Shown here in pieces: positions 49,521 through 57,823 of a stretch of DNA of 64,000 nt (its first letter is position 1; each line of letters begins with the position of its first letter). The DNA comes from Scatosoma sp045614565 (GTDB lineage Bacteria > Bacillota > Clostridia > Christensenellales > Borkfalkiaceae). The notes below the pieces were generated by a model. That model searched no databases. It was given only the letters and a program-made list of their open reading frames with translations, and had not been told where the DNA came from. The DNA lies in NCBI GenBank assembly GCA_045614565.1, contig JAZLDG010000105.1, forward strand, positions 34,584 to 98,583. Reading direction: 5' to 3'. The position numbers and the translations under genes are program-made.

Positions 49521-50099
49521 TTATTTACTTTTTTTGTGGTATTCTTTACTCTCTAATAATTTTTTCACCAAACGGAAAACCCGTTCCAAGGGCAAAAACA
49601 AAAGAGCGACGCTAACGCCTACGCTGATAACGTGCGTCAAAAGAAAGGGCAACGAAGCAACGAAATACGCTTTTGCCGCCGACGGCGAATAAGCGTACCA
49701 AAGCGGGGTTAAAATATTATCCGTAAGCGTGAAAAACACCGCGCAAACGCAAGCCGTTACTACGATCCAAACCAAGCCCGACAACGGTTTTTTTACGAGC
49801 TTTGCAAGAAAAGCAAACACGGTAACGAGCAAATTATAATACAAAAGATACAAGCATAATACGCTTGGGAAAAAACCGAATATAAGCTGTCGCAAAAGCG
49901 AAAACGCCGTCGCCGCCGCCAAGCCCCTTTTCACCCCGAACGCATACGCGTACGCGATAAACAGCACGCTCACGATTTCCACGTTCGGAATAGCGGCGAG
50001 CAAAAGTTGCGCCGCGGTAACGAGCGCGACGAAAACGGCGATAAAGGAAATTTCTTTCGCCGAACGAATGGCTATATTTTGCTTTTTTTTACCGTTCAT
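49521..50099 (-). CDS. ECF transporter S component, probably cobalamin
   Basis: A 192-residue protein with about six membrane segments and an arginine/lysine-rich N-terminus, typical of ECF S components. The cobalamin riboswitch and the DUF4430 lipoprotein gene 16 bp upstream indicate a vitamin B12-type substrate (CbrT-like). It has no NTPase domain and must share the general ECF A/A'/T module, which is elsewhere. Confidence 0.8.
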   Translation of the reverse strand: MNGKKKQNIAIRSAKEISFIAVFVALVTAAQLLLAAIPNVEIVSVLFIAYAYAFGVKRGLAAATAFSLLRQLIFGFFPSVLCLYLLYYNLLVTVFAFLAKLVKKPLSGLVWIVVTACVCAVFFTLTDNILTPLWYAYSPSAAKAYFVASLPFLLTHVISVGVSVALLFLPLERVFRLVKKLLESKEYHKKSK

Positions 50100-50115
50100 T
50101 CAATACCTGCCCCTA

Positions 50116-50538
50116 TTAAAACGCCGTATATACCCAAACGTAAATATGTCCTTGCTTCACGGGCATCGCGCTTACGCCAAGCCAAGCCGAGCCAAGCGTT
50201 TGTCCTTCGTATTCGTACGAATAAGAAAGGTCGGAAACGCCTTCCGTCGCATCCGAAGTATACAGCATCCAGCAAGGATTATCCCCTACGCCGTTTGCCG
50301 TACCGTTGATACTTTTAATCATTTCCCCGTACAAGCCCGTCACGCTTTCAAACTCCAACTCGCCCGCTTCGCGTAAATCGTTCATATAATCAAGCAAAGT
50401 CACGTTCTCTGCAACGGCGTTTTCCACGCGGATACAAACGGGCTCGACGGGCTTTTCTTGATCGCAGGAAATCAAGGCAACCACCGAAATCGCCACGTAG
50501 CATAAAAGTGTTAAAAAAGAATATATTTTGCGTTTCAT
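50116..50538 (-). CDS. DUF4430 lipoprotein (transcobalamin-like)
   Basis: About 140 residues. N-terminal signal with lipobox (VVALISC, residues ~19-25) followed by a DUF4430 domain: VTLLDYMNDL, then GDNPCWMLY and GHIYVWVYTAF. DUF4430 is related to the beta domain of intrinsic factor/transcobalamin. Under a cobalamin riboswitch and next to an ECF S component, it is probably a surface cobalamin-capturing lipoprotein. ATG 50538 is chosen because the upstream extension lies in the riboswitch terminator. Confidence 0.82.
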   Translation of the reverse strand: MKRKIYSFLTLLCYVAISVVALISCDQEKPVEPVCIRVENAVAENVTLLDYMNDLREAGELEFESVTGLYGEMIKSINGTANGVGDNPCWMLYTSDATEGVSDLSYSYEYEGQTLGSAWLGVSAMPVKQGHIYVWVYTAF

Positions 50539-50552
50539 AATAACGTCTCCTA

Positions 50553-50585
50553 TAAAAAAATCTCCACACGGCACGCGCGTGGAGA
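50553..50585 (-). terminator. Cobalamin riboswitch terminator
   Basis: ATCTCCAC/GTGGAGAT stem, then TTTTTTT on the minus strand, 15 nt before the DUF4430 start. Confidence 0.8.
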
Positions 50586-50666
50586 TAATAGACAAACGGA
50601 AACCACCGCTTTTTAGAGCGGTTATCAGTTTTGCCGTGAGCCTCCCCGCCCGCGGAAATCCAGTCC

Positions 50667-50833
50667 AAACGCAGGCAGGTCTCCCGACTTACAACGCCCT
50701 GATACGAAAATGCGTATCCGCTTTTTTCCTTCCCGTGATACAGTGAAAAAAAGCAAGCGTTCTTACGGTTGCGGGGGCAGCGGAGTAATACTCTCTTCCC
50801 TTTTAAGCTCCTTTCGCAAAAGCGCACCGTGCG
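50667..50833 (-). ncRNA. Cobalamin riboswitch
   Basis: Minus strand: GGTGCGC, AAAAGGGAAGAGAG, the B12-box GCTGCCCCCGCAACCGTAA, then AAGTCGGGAGACCTGCC. These are the conserved cobalamin aptamer blocks in order. An additional hairpin (AACCGCT/AGCGGT, ~50610-50632) and a terminator follow before the DUF4430 gene. Confidence 0.93.
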
Positions 50834-50852
50834 TTCGTTTTCAATTTCGTAT

Positions 50853-50881
50853 ATTATAAACCTTTTTATTAAAAAATGCAA
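50853..50881 (-). promoter_or_regulatory. Promoter of the cobalamin riboswitch operon
   Basis: Minus strand TTGCAT (50876-50881), 17 bp, TATAAT (50853-50858). Confidence 0.7.
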
Positions 50882-50993
50882 GTGATTTACGCCTAAAAGG
50901 TACATTTGTGCAAGTGAACGAATACGCATATTTACTTTCAAAATAAAAATTTTGAAGAAACGGAAATTTTTACAACTTTTTTTGGTAAAAGGC

Positions 50994-51022
50994 TTGAAAA
51001 AATCAATCAAAACCGTTATAAT
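50994..51022 (+). promoter_or_regulatory. Promoter of the phosphohexomutase gene
   Basis: TTGAAA (50994-50999), 17 bp, TATAAT (51017-51022), ~53 bp before the ATG. Confidence 0.75.
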
Positions 51023-51075
51023 ATAGATAGACTTTCCTTATTGGAAAAATTTTTGTCGTTAGGAAATATACAATA

Positions 51076-52665
51076 ATGACTATGCAAGACTTTTTGAAAC
51101 TTCGAAACGGCACGGACGTTCGCGGCGTTGCTTGCGAAGGCGTGGAAAACGAAGCGGTCACCTTGACGGCGGAAGCGGCGGAAGCGATTGCCAAAGCTTT
51201 TTGCGTATGGCTCATTTCCCGTACGGGTAAAACGCAGGTAAACGTAGCGATCGGGTACGATTCCCGTATCACCGCGCCCACCCTTTGCGAAGCGGTCGTG
51301 AAAGGCGTTACGCAAACGGGACACAACGCGATCGTAACGGGACTTTCGACCACCCCTTCTATGTTCGCGCTTTTGCAGGATCAAAACTATTTAAGCGAGC
51401 AAGCCCCCCACGGCTCGATTATGATTACCGCCAGCCATCTCCCCTTTAACCGCAACGGTTTGAAATTCTTTTCTCACGACGGCGGGTTGGAAGGCGCGGA
51501 CGTGCAGGAAATCCTTGAAATGGCGGCAAACTACCGCTTTGCCGAAGTGCAAACGTACGGCGAAGTGATTGAAAAGCCGTACTTGGACGATTACGCGGCT
51601 TCGCTCGTCGAAAAGGTACGCACGGCGTGCGGCGAAGACCGTCCGCTTGCGGGGAAGAAAATTATCGTGGACGCAGGAAACGGCGCAGGCGGATTTTTCG
51701 CGGAAAAGGTGTTACAGCCTTTGGGCGCGAACACCGACGGGTCGCAGTTTCTTGAACCCGACGGCAATTTCCCCAACCATATCCCCAACCCCGAAAACGC
51801 GGCGGCTATGCAGTCCGTTTGCGAAGCGGTGAAAAAAGCGAACGCCGATTTCGGTATCATCTTCGACACCGACGTCGACCGCGCGGGCGCAGTAGACGAA
51901 AACGGTGAAGAAATCAACCGTAACCGTTTAATCGCTCTCATTTCCGCTATTTTGTTGGAAGAAAAAACGGGTACGATCGTCACCGACTCCGTGACTTCGG
52001 ACGGGTTGAGTAAATTTATCCAAGCCAAGGGTGGCAAACATTTACGCTTTAAGCGCGGCTATAAAAACGTCATTAACGAAGCCAAACGCTTGAACGAGCA
52101 AGGCGAATACACACCCCTTGCGATTGAAACGAGCGGTCACGCTGCTTTGCTTGAAAATTATTTCCTTGACGACGGCGCATACTTAATCACGCGGCTTTTG
52201 ATCGCGCTTGCAAACGCCGCCAAGGAAGGCAAAAAGCTTACCGACCTTATCCACGGCTTGCAAATGCCCGCGGAAGCGCAGGAGCTTCGTTTGAATTTCC
52301 GTCCCGATTGCGATTTCAAAGCCTTGGGCAAAACCTTAATCGACGATTTCGCGGCGTATGCGAAAGGCTTGTACTACGCAACCCCCGCCGACGATAACTA
52401 CGAAGGCTTCCGCGTATGCTACGACGATACGCACGGCAACGGCTGGGCTTTGATCCGTATGAGCTTGCACGATCCCGTGCTTCCCATCAACGTCGAATCC
52501 AACGTCAAAGACGGCGCGGTCAAAATCGTCAAGGATTTGTATTATTTCTTGAAGAAATACGATTTTCTGGATATTACGCCCTTTGAAAACGCCATTCAGG
52601 CTTGGCGTGAAAGCAAAGTCACGGAAGTAAAAGCCAAACTTCTTGCGCGCAAACGCACTTTCTAA
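51076..52665 (+). CDS. Phosphomannomutase/phosphoglucomutase
   Basis: A 529-residue alpha-D-phosphohexomutase. The phosphoserine loop is TASHLPFNRNG (Ser120), the metal loop DTDVDRAG, the sugar-binding loop ETSGHAAL, and a C-terminal phosphate-binding domain. It interconverts hexose-1- and hexose-6-phosphates, linking the UDPGP enzyme (48.2 kb) and ManA-ROK products to central metabolism. It is somewhat longer than the usual ~460 residues. 42 bp separate it from tkt. Confidence 0.92.
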   Translation: MTMQDFLKLRNGTDVRGVACEGVENEAVTLTAEAAEAIAKAFCVWLISRTGKTQVNVAIGYDSRITAPTLCEAVVKGVTQTGHNAIVTGLSTTPSMFALLQDQNYLSEQAPHGSIMITASHLPFNRNGLKFFSHDGGLEGADVQEILEMAANYRFAEVQTYGEVIEKPYLDDYAASLVEKVRTACGEDRPLAGKKIIVDAGNGAGGFFAEKVLQPLGANTDGSQFLEPDGNFPNHIPNPENAAAMQSVCEAVKKANADFGIIFDTDVDRAGAVDENGEEINRNRLIALISAILLEEKTGTIVTDSVTSDGLSKFIQAKGGKHLRFKRGYKNVINEAKRLNEQGEYTPLAIETSGHAALLENYFLDDGAYLITRLLIALANAAKEGKKLTDLIHGLQMPAEAQELRLNFRPDCDFKALGKTLIDDFAAYAKGLYYATPADDNYEGFRVCYDDTHGNGWALIRMSLHDPVLPINVESNVKDGAVKIVKDLYYFLKKYDFLDITPFENAIQAWRESKVTEVKAKLLARKRTF

Positions 52666-52707
52666 AACTTAAAAAATAATTTTATAATAGGAAAAGGAGA
52701 ATTCCAA

Positions 52708-54708
52708 ATGAACGTACAAAAAACTACTATCAACGCACTCCGCGTTTTATCCGCGGAAGCAATCGAATCGGCAAAATCCGGTCACCCCGGTTTGCCCCTT
52801 GGCTGTGCACCCATCGCGTATACGCTCTTTCAAAATTTCTTAAAATTTAATCCCAAAAGCCCCAAATGGGACGATCGCGACAGATTCGTGCTTTCCGCAG
52901 GTCACGGCTCGGCGTTGTATTATTCCTTGCTTTACCTTTACGGTTACGGGCTTCAAAAAGAAGATTTGATGAATTTCCGTCAATTCGGTTCGAAAACCCC
53001 CGGTCACCCCGAATACGGTCATACCGTAGGTATCGAAACGACTACGGGACCGCTTGGACAAGGTATCGCAAACGCCGTCGGTATGGCGGTTGCGGAAGCA
53101 AACCTTGCAGCAAAATTTAACCGCCCCGGTTTCAACGTAGTAGACCATTACACCTACGCGATTTGCGGCGACGGTTGTTTGCAGGAAGGTATCTCTTACG
53201 AAGCTTGCTCGTTTGCAGGTACGCATAACTTAGGCAAACTCATTTTGTTCTACGACGATAACGACATCACCATCGAAGGCGACACGGACGTTACGTTTAA
53301 GGAAAACGTAGGCGCGCGTTTCGCTTCGCAAAACTGGCAGGTTTTACACGTAGATCTCGTATGCTCCCCCGACGACGTAGACGCATTGAGCGCGGCGGTA
53401 GAAAAAGCGAAAGCAAACACGGAAAAACCGTCTATCATTATTTGCCATACGCGCATCGGCTTCGGCTCGCCCCTGGAAGGCAGCGAAAAATCCCACGGCG
53501 CGCCCCTTGGTGCGGATAACTTCCAAAAGACCAAGGAAAAACTCGGTTGGGAATATTTGCCCTACGAATGTCCGCAGGAAGTATTCGATCATTGCGCGGA
53601 AGCGGCAAAAGCAGGTGCGGCGGCGGAAGTACACTGGAAAAAGATGTTCATCGATTACGAAGTGGCTTACCCCGAACTTGCCGAAGAATACAAAAACGCA
53701 ATGTCGGGCGTAAAACCCGATTTCGACGAAATGGACGATTTGTACGACTTTGACAAGCCTATGGCAACCCGTCAAACTTCGGCGAAAGTTTTGAACAAAC
53801 TCGCGGCGAAATTACCCACGCTTATGGGCGGTTCGGCTGACCTTGGTCCTTCCAACCTTTCGGATATGAAAGATACCGAAACGGTGAAATACGGTCAATT
53901 CTCCCCCGCGGATTTCTCGGGCAGAAATATGCACTTTGGTATCCGCGAACACGCGATGGCGGCGATCGTCAACGGTATGCAGCTCCACGGCGGTTTGCAA
54001 GCGTATTGCGCGACCTTCTTCGTGTTCTCTGATTACTGCAAGCCCGCTATGCGTCTTGCGGCGTTGATGAAATTGCCCGTTACCTATATTATGACGCACG
54101 ATTCCATCGGCGTAGGCGAAGACGGTCCTACCCACCAACCCGTAGAACAGCTTATTATGCTCCGTTCTATCCCCGGTATGAAAGTTTACCGTCCCGCAGA
54201 CGGTAAGGAAACGGCGGCGGCTTGGGTATCCGCAATGAGCGGTAAAGAACCGACGACGCTCGTGCTTACCCGTCAAGCGTTGCCGCAATACGAAAACAGC
54301 GGAAAAGACGCCTTAAAAGGCGGTTACGTGTTGGAAGACTACGAAGGCACACCCGACGTACTCTTGATGGGTACGGGTTCGGAAGTCGAGCTTTGCGTAA
54401 AAGCAAAAGCGGCTTTGGCGGAACAAGGCGTAAATGCGCGCGTCGTTTCTATGCCCTGCTTTGAAGAATTTGAAAAGCAGTCCGCCGCTTACAAAGCAAG
54501 CGTGATTCCCGCCGAAGTAAAAGCGAGAGTATGCGTAGAAGCAGGCTCGCCTTACAGCTGGTATAAATACGCAGGCGATTGCGGCGAAATCGTGGCGATG
54601 GAAAGCTTCGGTGCGTCCGCTCCCGCAGGCAAGCTCTTCCCCCACTTCGGGTTTACGGTAGAAAACGTCGTAGCGAAAGCCTTGGCGTCTGTAGAAAAAA
54701 GTAAATAA
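52708..54708 (+). CDS. tkt: Transketolase
   Basis: A 666-residue thiamine-diphosphate enzyme transferring two-carbon units in the pentose phosphate pathway. Motifs: GHPGLPLGCAPI near the start, ThDP/metal motif GDGCLQEG... NN (near 154-188), and HDSIGVGEDGPTHQPVEQL in the middle (PP/Pyr domain). Full length. Strong ribosome binding site AAAAGGAGAATTCCAA and a codon choice like the highly expressed genes here. Confidence 0.96.
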   Translation: MNVQKTTINALRVLSAEAIESAKSGHPGLPLGCAPIAYTLFQNFLKFNPKSPKWDDRDRFVLSAGHGSALYYSLLYLYGYGLQKEDLMNFRQFGSKTPGHPEYGHTVGIETTTGPLGQGIANAVGMAVAEANLAAKFNRPGFNVVDHYTYAICGDGCLQEGISYEACSFAGTHNLGKLILFYDDNDITIEGDTDVTFKENVGARFASQNWQVLHVDLVCSPDDVDALSAAVEKAKANTEKPSIIICHTRIGFGSPLEGSEKSHGAPLGADNFQKTKEKLGWEYLPYECPQEVFDHCAEAAKAGAAAEVHWKKMFIDYEVAYPELAEEYKNAMSGVKPDFDEMDDLYDFDKPMATRQTSAKVLNKLAAKLPTLMGGSADLGPSNLSDMKDTETVKYGQFSPADFSGRNMHFGIREHAMAAIVNGMQLHGGLQAYCATFFVFSDYCKPAMRLAALMKLPVTYIMTHDSIGVGEDGPTHQPVEQLIMLRSIPGMKVYRPADGKETAAAWVSAMSGKEPTTLVLTRQALPQYENSGKDALKGGYVLEDYEGTPDVLLMGTGSEVELCVKAKAALAEQGVNARVVSMPCFEEFEKQSAAYKASVIPAEVKARVCVEAGSPYSWYKYAGDCGEIVAMESFGASAPAGKLFPHFGFTVENVVAKALASVEKSK

Positions 54709-54734
54709 CATTTAGCAAAATATAATAAAATCGT

Positions 54735-54770
54735 AATCCCGTATTGCCAAATTTTGCAATACGGGATTTT
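54735..54770 (+). terminator. Terminator of tkt
   Basis: AATCCCGTATTGC/GCAATACGGGATT, 13 bp, then TTTT. Confidence 0.75.
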
Positions 54771-54827
54771 CGTCAAATTATCACCAAACGACAACGCATT
54801 TTTCGCAAAAGTATATTACAATAGCTA

Positions 54828-55103
54828 TACTATAAAGGAATAAACCGAACCTGATTTTGAGTGCCTAATTTTGCGCCATACCACGTTGAAATCCTTGATA
54901 AACCGTTTGGTTAATCTTCGGCTTTCGCCTTGTCTATCGCTAAAATTCGGAAACTTAAAATTGCTTCGCATCTCAAAACGCGTATTTTTTAGATGTTTTT
55001 GGCGGGATTGCGCGCCGACGTATCGACATACTTCAAGCGCGAGCGCGGTGAAAAAAGCAAAAAAGACTCCTTTGAGACAGTTTCGTTTTATTCCTTTATA
55101 GTA
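54828..55103. mobile_element. MITE-like element, 276 bp
   Basis: The two ends are inverted repeats of 26 bp with 24 matches, beginning TACTATAAAGGAATAAA and ending CTG (54828-54853 and 55078-55103). The outermost TA on each side may be the target duplication typical of IS630/Tc1-mariner-type elements. The interior (224 bp) has no credible gene; the plus-strand 76-codon frame at 54871 starts without a ribosome binding site. It sits between two terminators in the tkt-S41 intergenic region. No second copy was seen in the window. Confidence 0.75.
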
Positions 55104-55155
55104 TCGTTAATCAGCTCACACGTTTCCTTATTCCGAAACACCTCCATATAATTGC

Positions 55156-55185
55156 AAAAGCGCGTACTTCGTAGTACGCGCTTTT
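55156..55185 (-). terminator. Terminator of the CdaR-S41 operon
   Basis: AAAAGCGCGTACT/AGTACGCGCTTTT stem, 13 bp with TCGT loop, directly after the S41 stop. Confidence 0.8.
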
Positions 55186-55187
55186 GT

Positions 55188-56528
55188 TTAGTTGGTTAAA
55201 ACACCGATCGCCGCGATAATTTCCGCTTCGTCCGTCGCTTCGGACGGTACGCTTTTTGCGCCGTCGTCATGCAAAACACCCCTACCGTGTATGCAATGAT
55301 TGCTTTTCGGCCAACGGATTTGCGCCGTCGTCAATTTCACCGCGTCGCCCGTCAAACCCAGCGGATAGGTCGTTTGCATTATGCCCTTGCCAAACGTTTT
55401 CGCCACTCCGCCGCGTTCAATTAAACAAATATCCGCATACCCGATCGCACCGTAATCGTACATAAACCCGATTAAACATTCCGAAGCCGAAGCCGTGTTT
55501 TCGTCGGCAAGTACGGTAATACGGCTTTCCGTCCCGAAATAGGACGCGTACGCGTTTCCGTACGCGTAAAAATTATCCGTTCCGTCCTTATATTCCGCAA
55601 CGACGGCAAGGGGATTTTTCTCCGTGGTGTCCTTGGAAAAATATTGCGCGATATGGAGCATAATATCCAAATACCCGCCACCGTTTCCGCGCAAATCGAG
55701 CACGAGATCCTTTTTCCCCTGTTCCTTAAACAACCGCATTGCCGCGTCAAACGCGTTCGCCGCGTCGCCGTTAAACTGCGTCAAGCGGATATACGCGTCG
55801 TCCGCGTCCAAACAAGCAAGCGGCTCACCCCCGTTTTTCGCGGTATTGCCCGAAAAACGGTACGCTTCATTTCCCGTACGGTAAAATACGTAATTTTCCA
55901 CGTAAACTTCCTTGGAAACCGTAACCGTATACCGCTCGCCGTTCCGCGTGAGCGCAAGACAAAAGCTTTGGCTTTGCGAATACTTATCAAGTTCCGCGGA
56001 TAAAGCGTCGAAGCTCGCAACTTCTACAAGCGAAACTTCGTCCGCGCCTATTCCGACGACGTAATCCCCCGATAAAATACCTTGGTTTTCCGCAGGTGAG
56101 TTCCCGCAAACGCGAAGCACGCACAAATCGTCGTTTGCCGTAGAAAACAACAAGCCGATACCGCTGATTTGCCCCTTGGCTTCTAATAGCATCGTTTCGT
56201 ATTCTTCCTTGGTCATATACGCCGAATAATTATCAAGCAGTTTCTCGTTTACAGCGTCGAAAACCGTTCCGTAAAACTGGTCGCTTGTCACGTCTTCGTA
56301 ATAGGCAAGCTGCATTTGATTTTTGAGCTTTTGCAAAGAACGCAGTTCTTCATCAAAGGAAAAATACACGCCCAAACCACTCACGAGCGCGGAAATTAGC
56401 GCAATCCCAACCGTCAAAAACACCCGTCCTGCGCGGCTTTTTTTGGGGCTATCAGGTAAAGGAGACGCCGTTTGCGTCTCCTTTTCATTCGTAAATGCTT
56501 CAAATTCATCAAAAACGGGTTCGTCCAT
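55188..56528 (-). CDS. S41-family C-terminal processing peptidase
   Basis: A 446-residue membrane-anchored protease: one N-terminal membrane segment (~35-58), a PDZ domain (~130-210), and the S41 catalytic region with TASASE (nucleophile Ser) and GKGIMQ (general-base Lys) plus RGNGGGYLD. The bulk is extracellular. Substrates are unknown; relatives trim signalling or cell-wall proteins. It follows the CdaR-like regulator by 9 bp. Confidence 0.9.
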   Translation of the reverse strand: MDEPVFDEFEAFTNEKETQTASPLPDSPKKSRAGRVFLTVGIALISALVSGLGVYFSFDEELRSLQKLKNQMQLAYYEDVTSDQFYGTVFDAVNEKLLDNYSAYMTKEEYETMLLEAKGQISGIGLLFSTANDDLCVLRVCGNSPAENQGILSGDYVVGIGADEVSLVEVASFDALSAELDKYSQSQSFCLALTRNGERYTVTVSKEVYVENYVFYRTGNEAYRFSGNTAKNGGEPLACLDADDAYIRLTQFNGDAANAFDAAMRLFKEQGKKDLVLDLRGNGGGYLDIMLHIAQYFSKDTTEKNPLAVVAEYKDGTDNFYAYGNAYASYFGTESRITVLADENTASASECLIGFMYDYGAIGYADICLIERGGVAKTFGKGIMQTTYPLGLTGDAVKLTTAQIRWPKSNHCIHGRGVLHDDGAKSVPSEATDEAEIIAAIGVLTN

Positions 56529-56537
56529 AAAAACTCC

Positions 56538-57554
56538 TTATTTTCCTAATAAGCGGTGGATAAGCGTAAGCACGCGGAAAGAAACGGCTTCGGAAAAAGA
56601 ACGGATATTCAAGCCCGTCGCCTTTTCAATTTTATCCAAACGGTATAAAAGCGTGTTGCGGTGCATATAAAGTTTACGGGAAGTTTCGCTGACGTTGAGA
56701 TCATTTTGCAAAAATTCTTCCGCCGTCGTCAACATTTCTTCGTTTTCAAAAATTTCCTTGAAATTCTCGTCCGTTAAATCGGCGAGATACTCGGCAAGAC
56801 GCGCATCGGAAATATCTTCCAACATCTTCACCAAAATAAATTCTCGATAGGAACGTACCTTGCCGCCTGCGCCAAATTCGTCGCCGTAGCGAACGGCGTT
56901 TTCCGCGCGGGAATAGGAATGTGCGGCGTCTTTAATGCTCCGTACGGTAGGACCTACCCCCACCTTGGCGTCTACCCCCAACTCTTCTTCCAACGATTGC
57001 GCCAAAAACTCCGCGTAATCGACCGCCGAACGGTATTCGTTTTCCGTTTTGTCCACGAATTTCACGAGTACACATTCGTCGTCGCTCATTTGTAAAGCGG
57101 TATCCAAGCTGTTCCCGCCGTATTGTTCTAACAGCGCGAGCGTCTCCTTAATCATCTTCGGCACGCGAAGCACGAGCACGAAACAAGCCGCGTCGCGAAC
57201 GGAAAATTTCGTAGCGTATTTATAGATACCGAGCGAAGAACATTCGCCAAGCAAAATCCGCTTTAAGTATTCCGTTTTGGAAAGCTCGGCTTCCTTTTCG
57301 GTAAAGCTTTCGATATACGCGGGCAAAAGCTGTGCGTAGCCTTTTTCAACGCCCGTCGAGCCTTCCAACGCGCCGATATACCCCACGCCCTTAAAGGAAA
57401 AACGGAAAAACGTATAACTGCCGTCGTCGGTAATCCCTTCAAAATGTCTATCGCATACGGGTCCGTTTGCGGGGCGGCTGTTTTCGGGGTAATAGGTGAA
57501 ATTCACGCCCAACTTTTCCATTGTTTCTTTTACGATCTTTTGCAATTCATTCAT
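56538..57554 (-). CDS. CdaR/PucR-type regulator
   Basis: About 338 residues. The middle (~120-250) resembles a GGDEF-like CdaR domain and the C-terminus (~285-335) is a PucR-type helix-turn-helix: LNVSETSRKLYMHRNTLLYR then LDKIEKATGLNI. CdaR proteins regulate carbohydrate or purine use; the target here is not known, but it shares an operon with the S41 protease. ATG 57554 or 57557 follows AGGAG. Confidence 0.85.
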   Translation of the reverse strand: MNELQKIVKETMEKLGVNFTYYPENSRPANGPVCDRHFEGITDDGSYTFFRFSFKGVGYIGALEGSTGVEKGYAQLLPAYIESFTEKEAELSKTEYLKRILLGECSSLGIYKYATKFSVRDAACFVLVLRVPKMIKETLALLEQYGGNSLDTALQMSDDECVLVKFVDKTENEYRSAVDYAEFLAQSLEEELGVDAKVGVGPTVRSIKDAAHSYSRAENAVRYGDEFGAGGKVRSYREFILVKMLEDISDARLAEYLADLTDENFKEIFENEEMLTTAEEFLQNDLNVSETSRKLYMHRNTLLYRLDKIEKATGLNIRSFSEAVSFRVLTLIHRLLGK

Positions 57555-57599
57555 CATTTTTCTCCTGGTGCGTTTCAAGGCAAAAAGCTTTACGATACT

Positions 57600-57628
57600 A
57601 TTATACCCCAAAGCAGAATTTTTTTCAA
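57600..57628 (-). promoter_or_regulatory. Promoter of the CdaR-S41 operon
   Basis: Minus strand TTGAAA (57623-57628), 17 bp, TATAAT (57600-57605). Confidence 0.7.
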
Positions 57629-57710
57629 GGATTTTTTAGGGTAAGGTTTATTTCCGTCAAAAAAATTGTAAACTTTTTTGCAAAAAGTTGAAAAAGTTTT
57701 TGCTTATGTA

Positions 57711-57739
57711 TTGACATAATAAAGGAAAAGTGTTATAAT
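57711..57739 (+). promoter_or_regulatory. Strong promoter of the 471-residue membrane protein
   Basis: TTGACA (57711-57716), 17 bp, TATAAT (57734-57739): perfect consensus. Confidence 0.85.
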
Positions 57740-57823
57740 ACAGTAAATTGAATGATTTTATATTGTCGCGTAATACACGCGCAAGAATATAATTCTCAAA
57801 ATAAATTTTTCAGGAGAGCTTTT

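Noticed and set aside
54871..55101. 76-codon ORF inside the MITE-like element
   Set aside because: No ribosome binding site and the frame runs into the terminal repeat.
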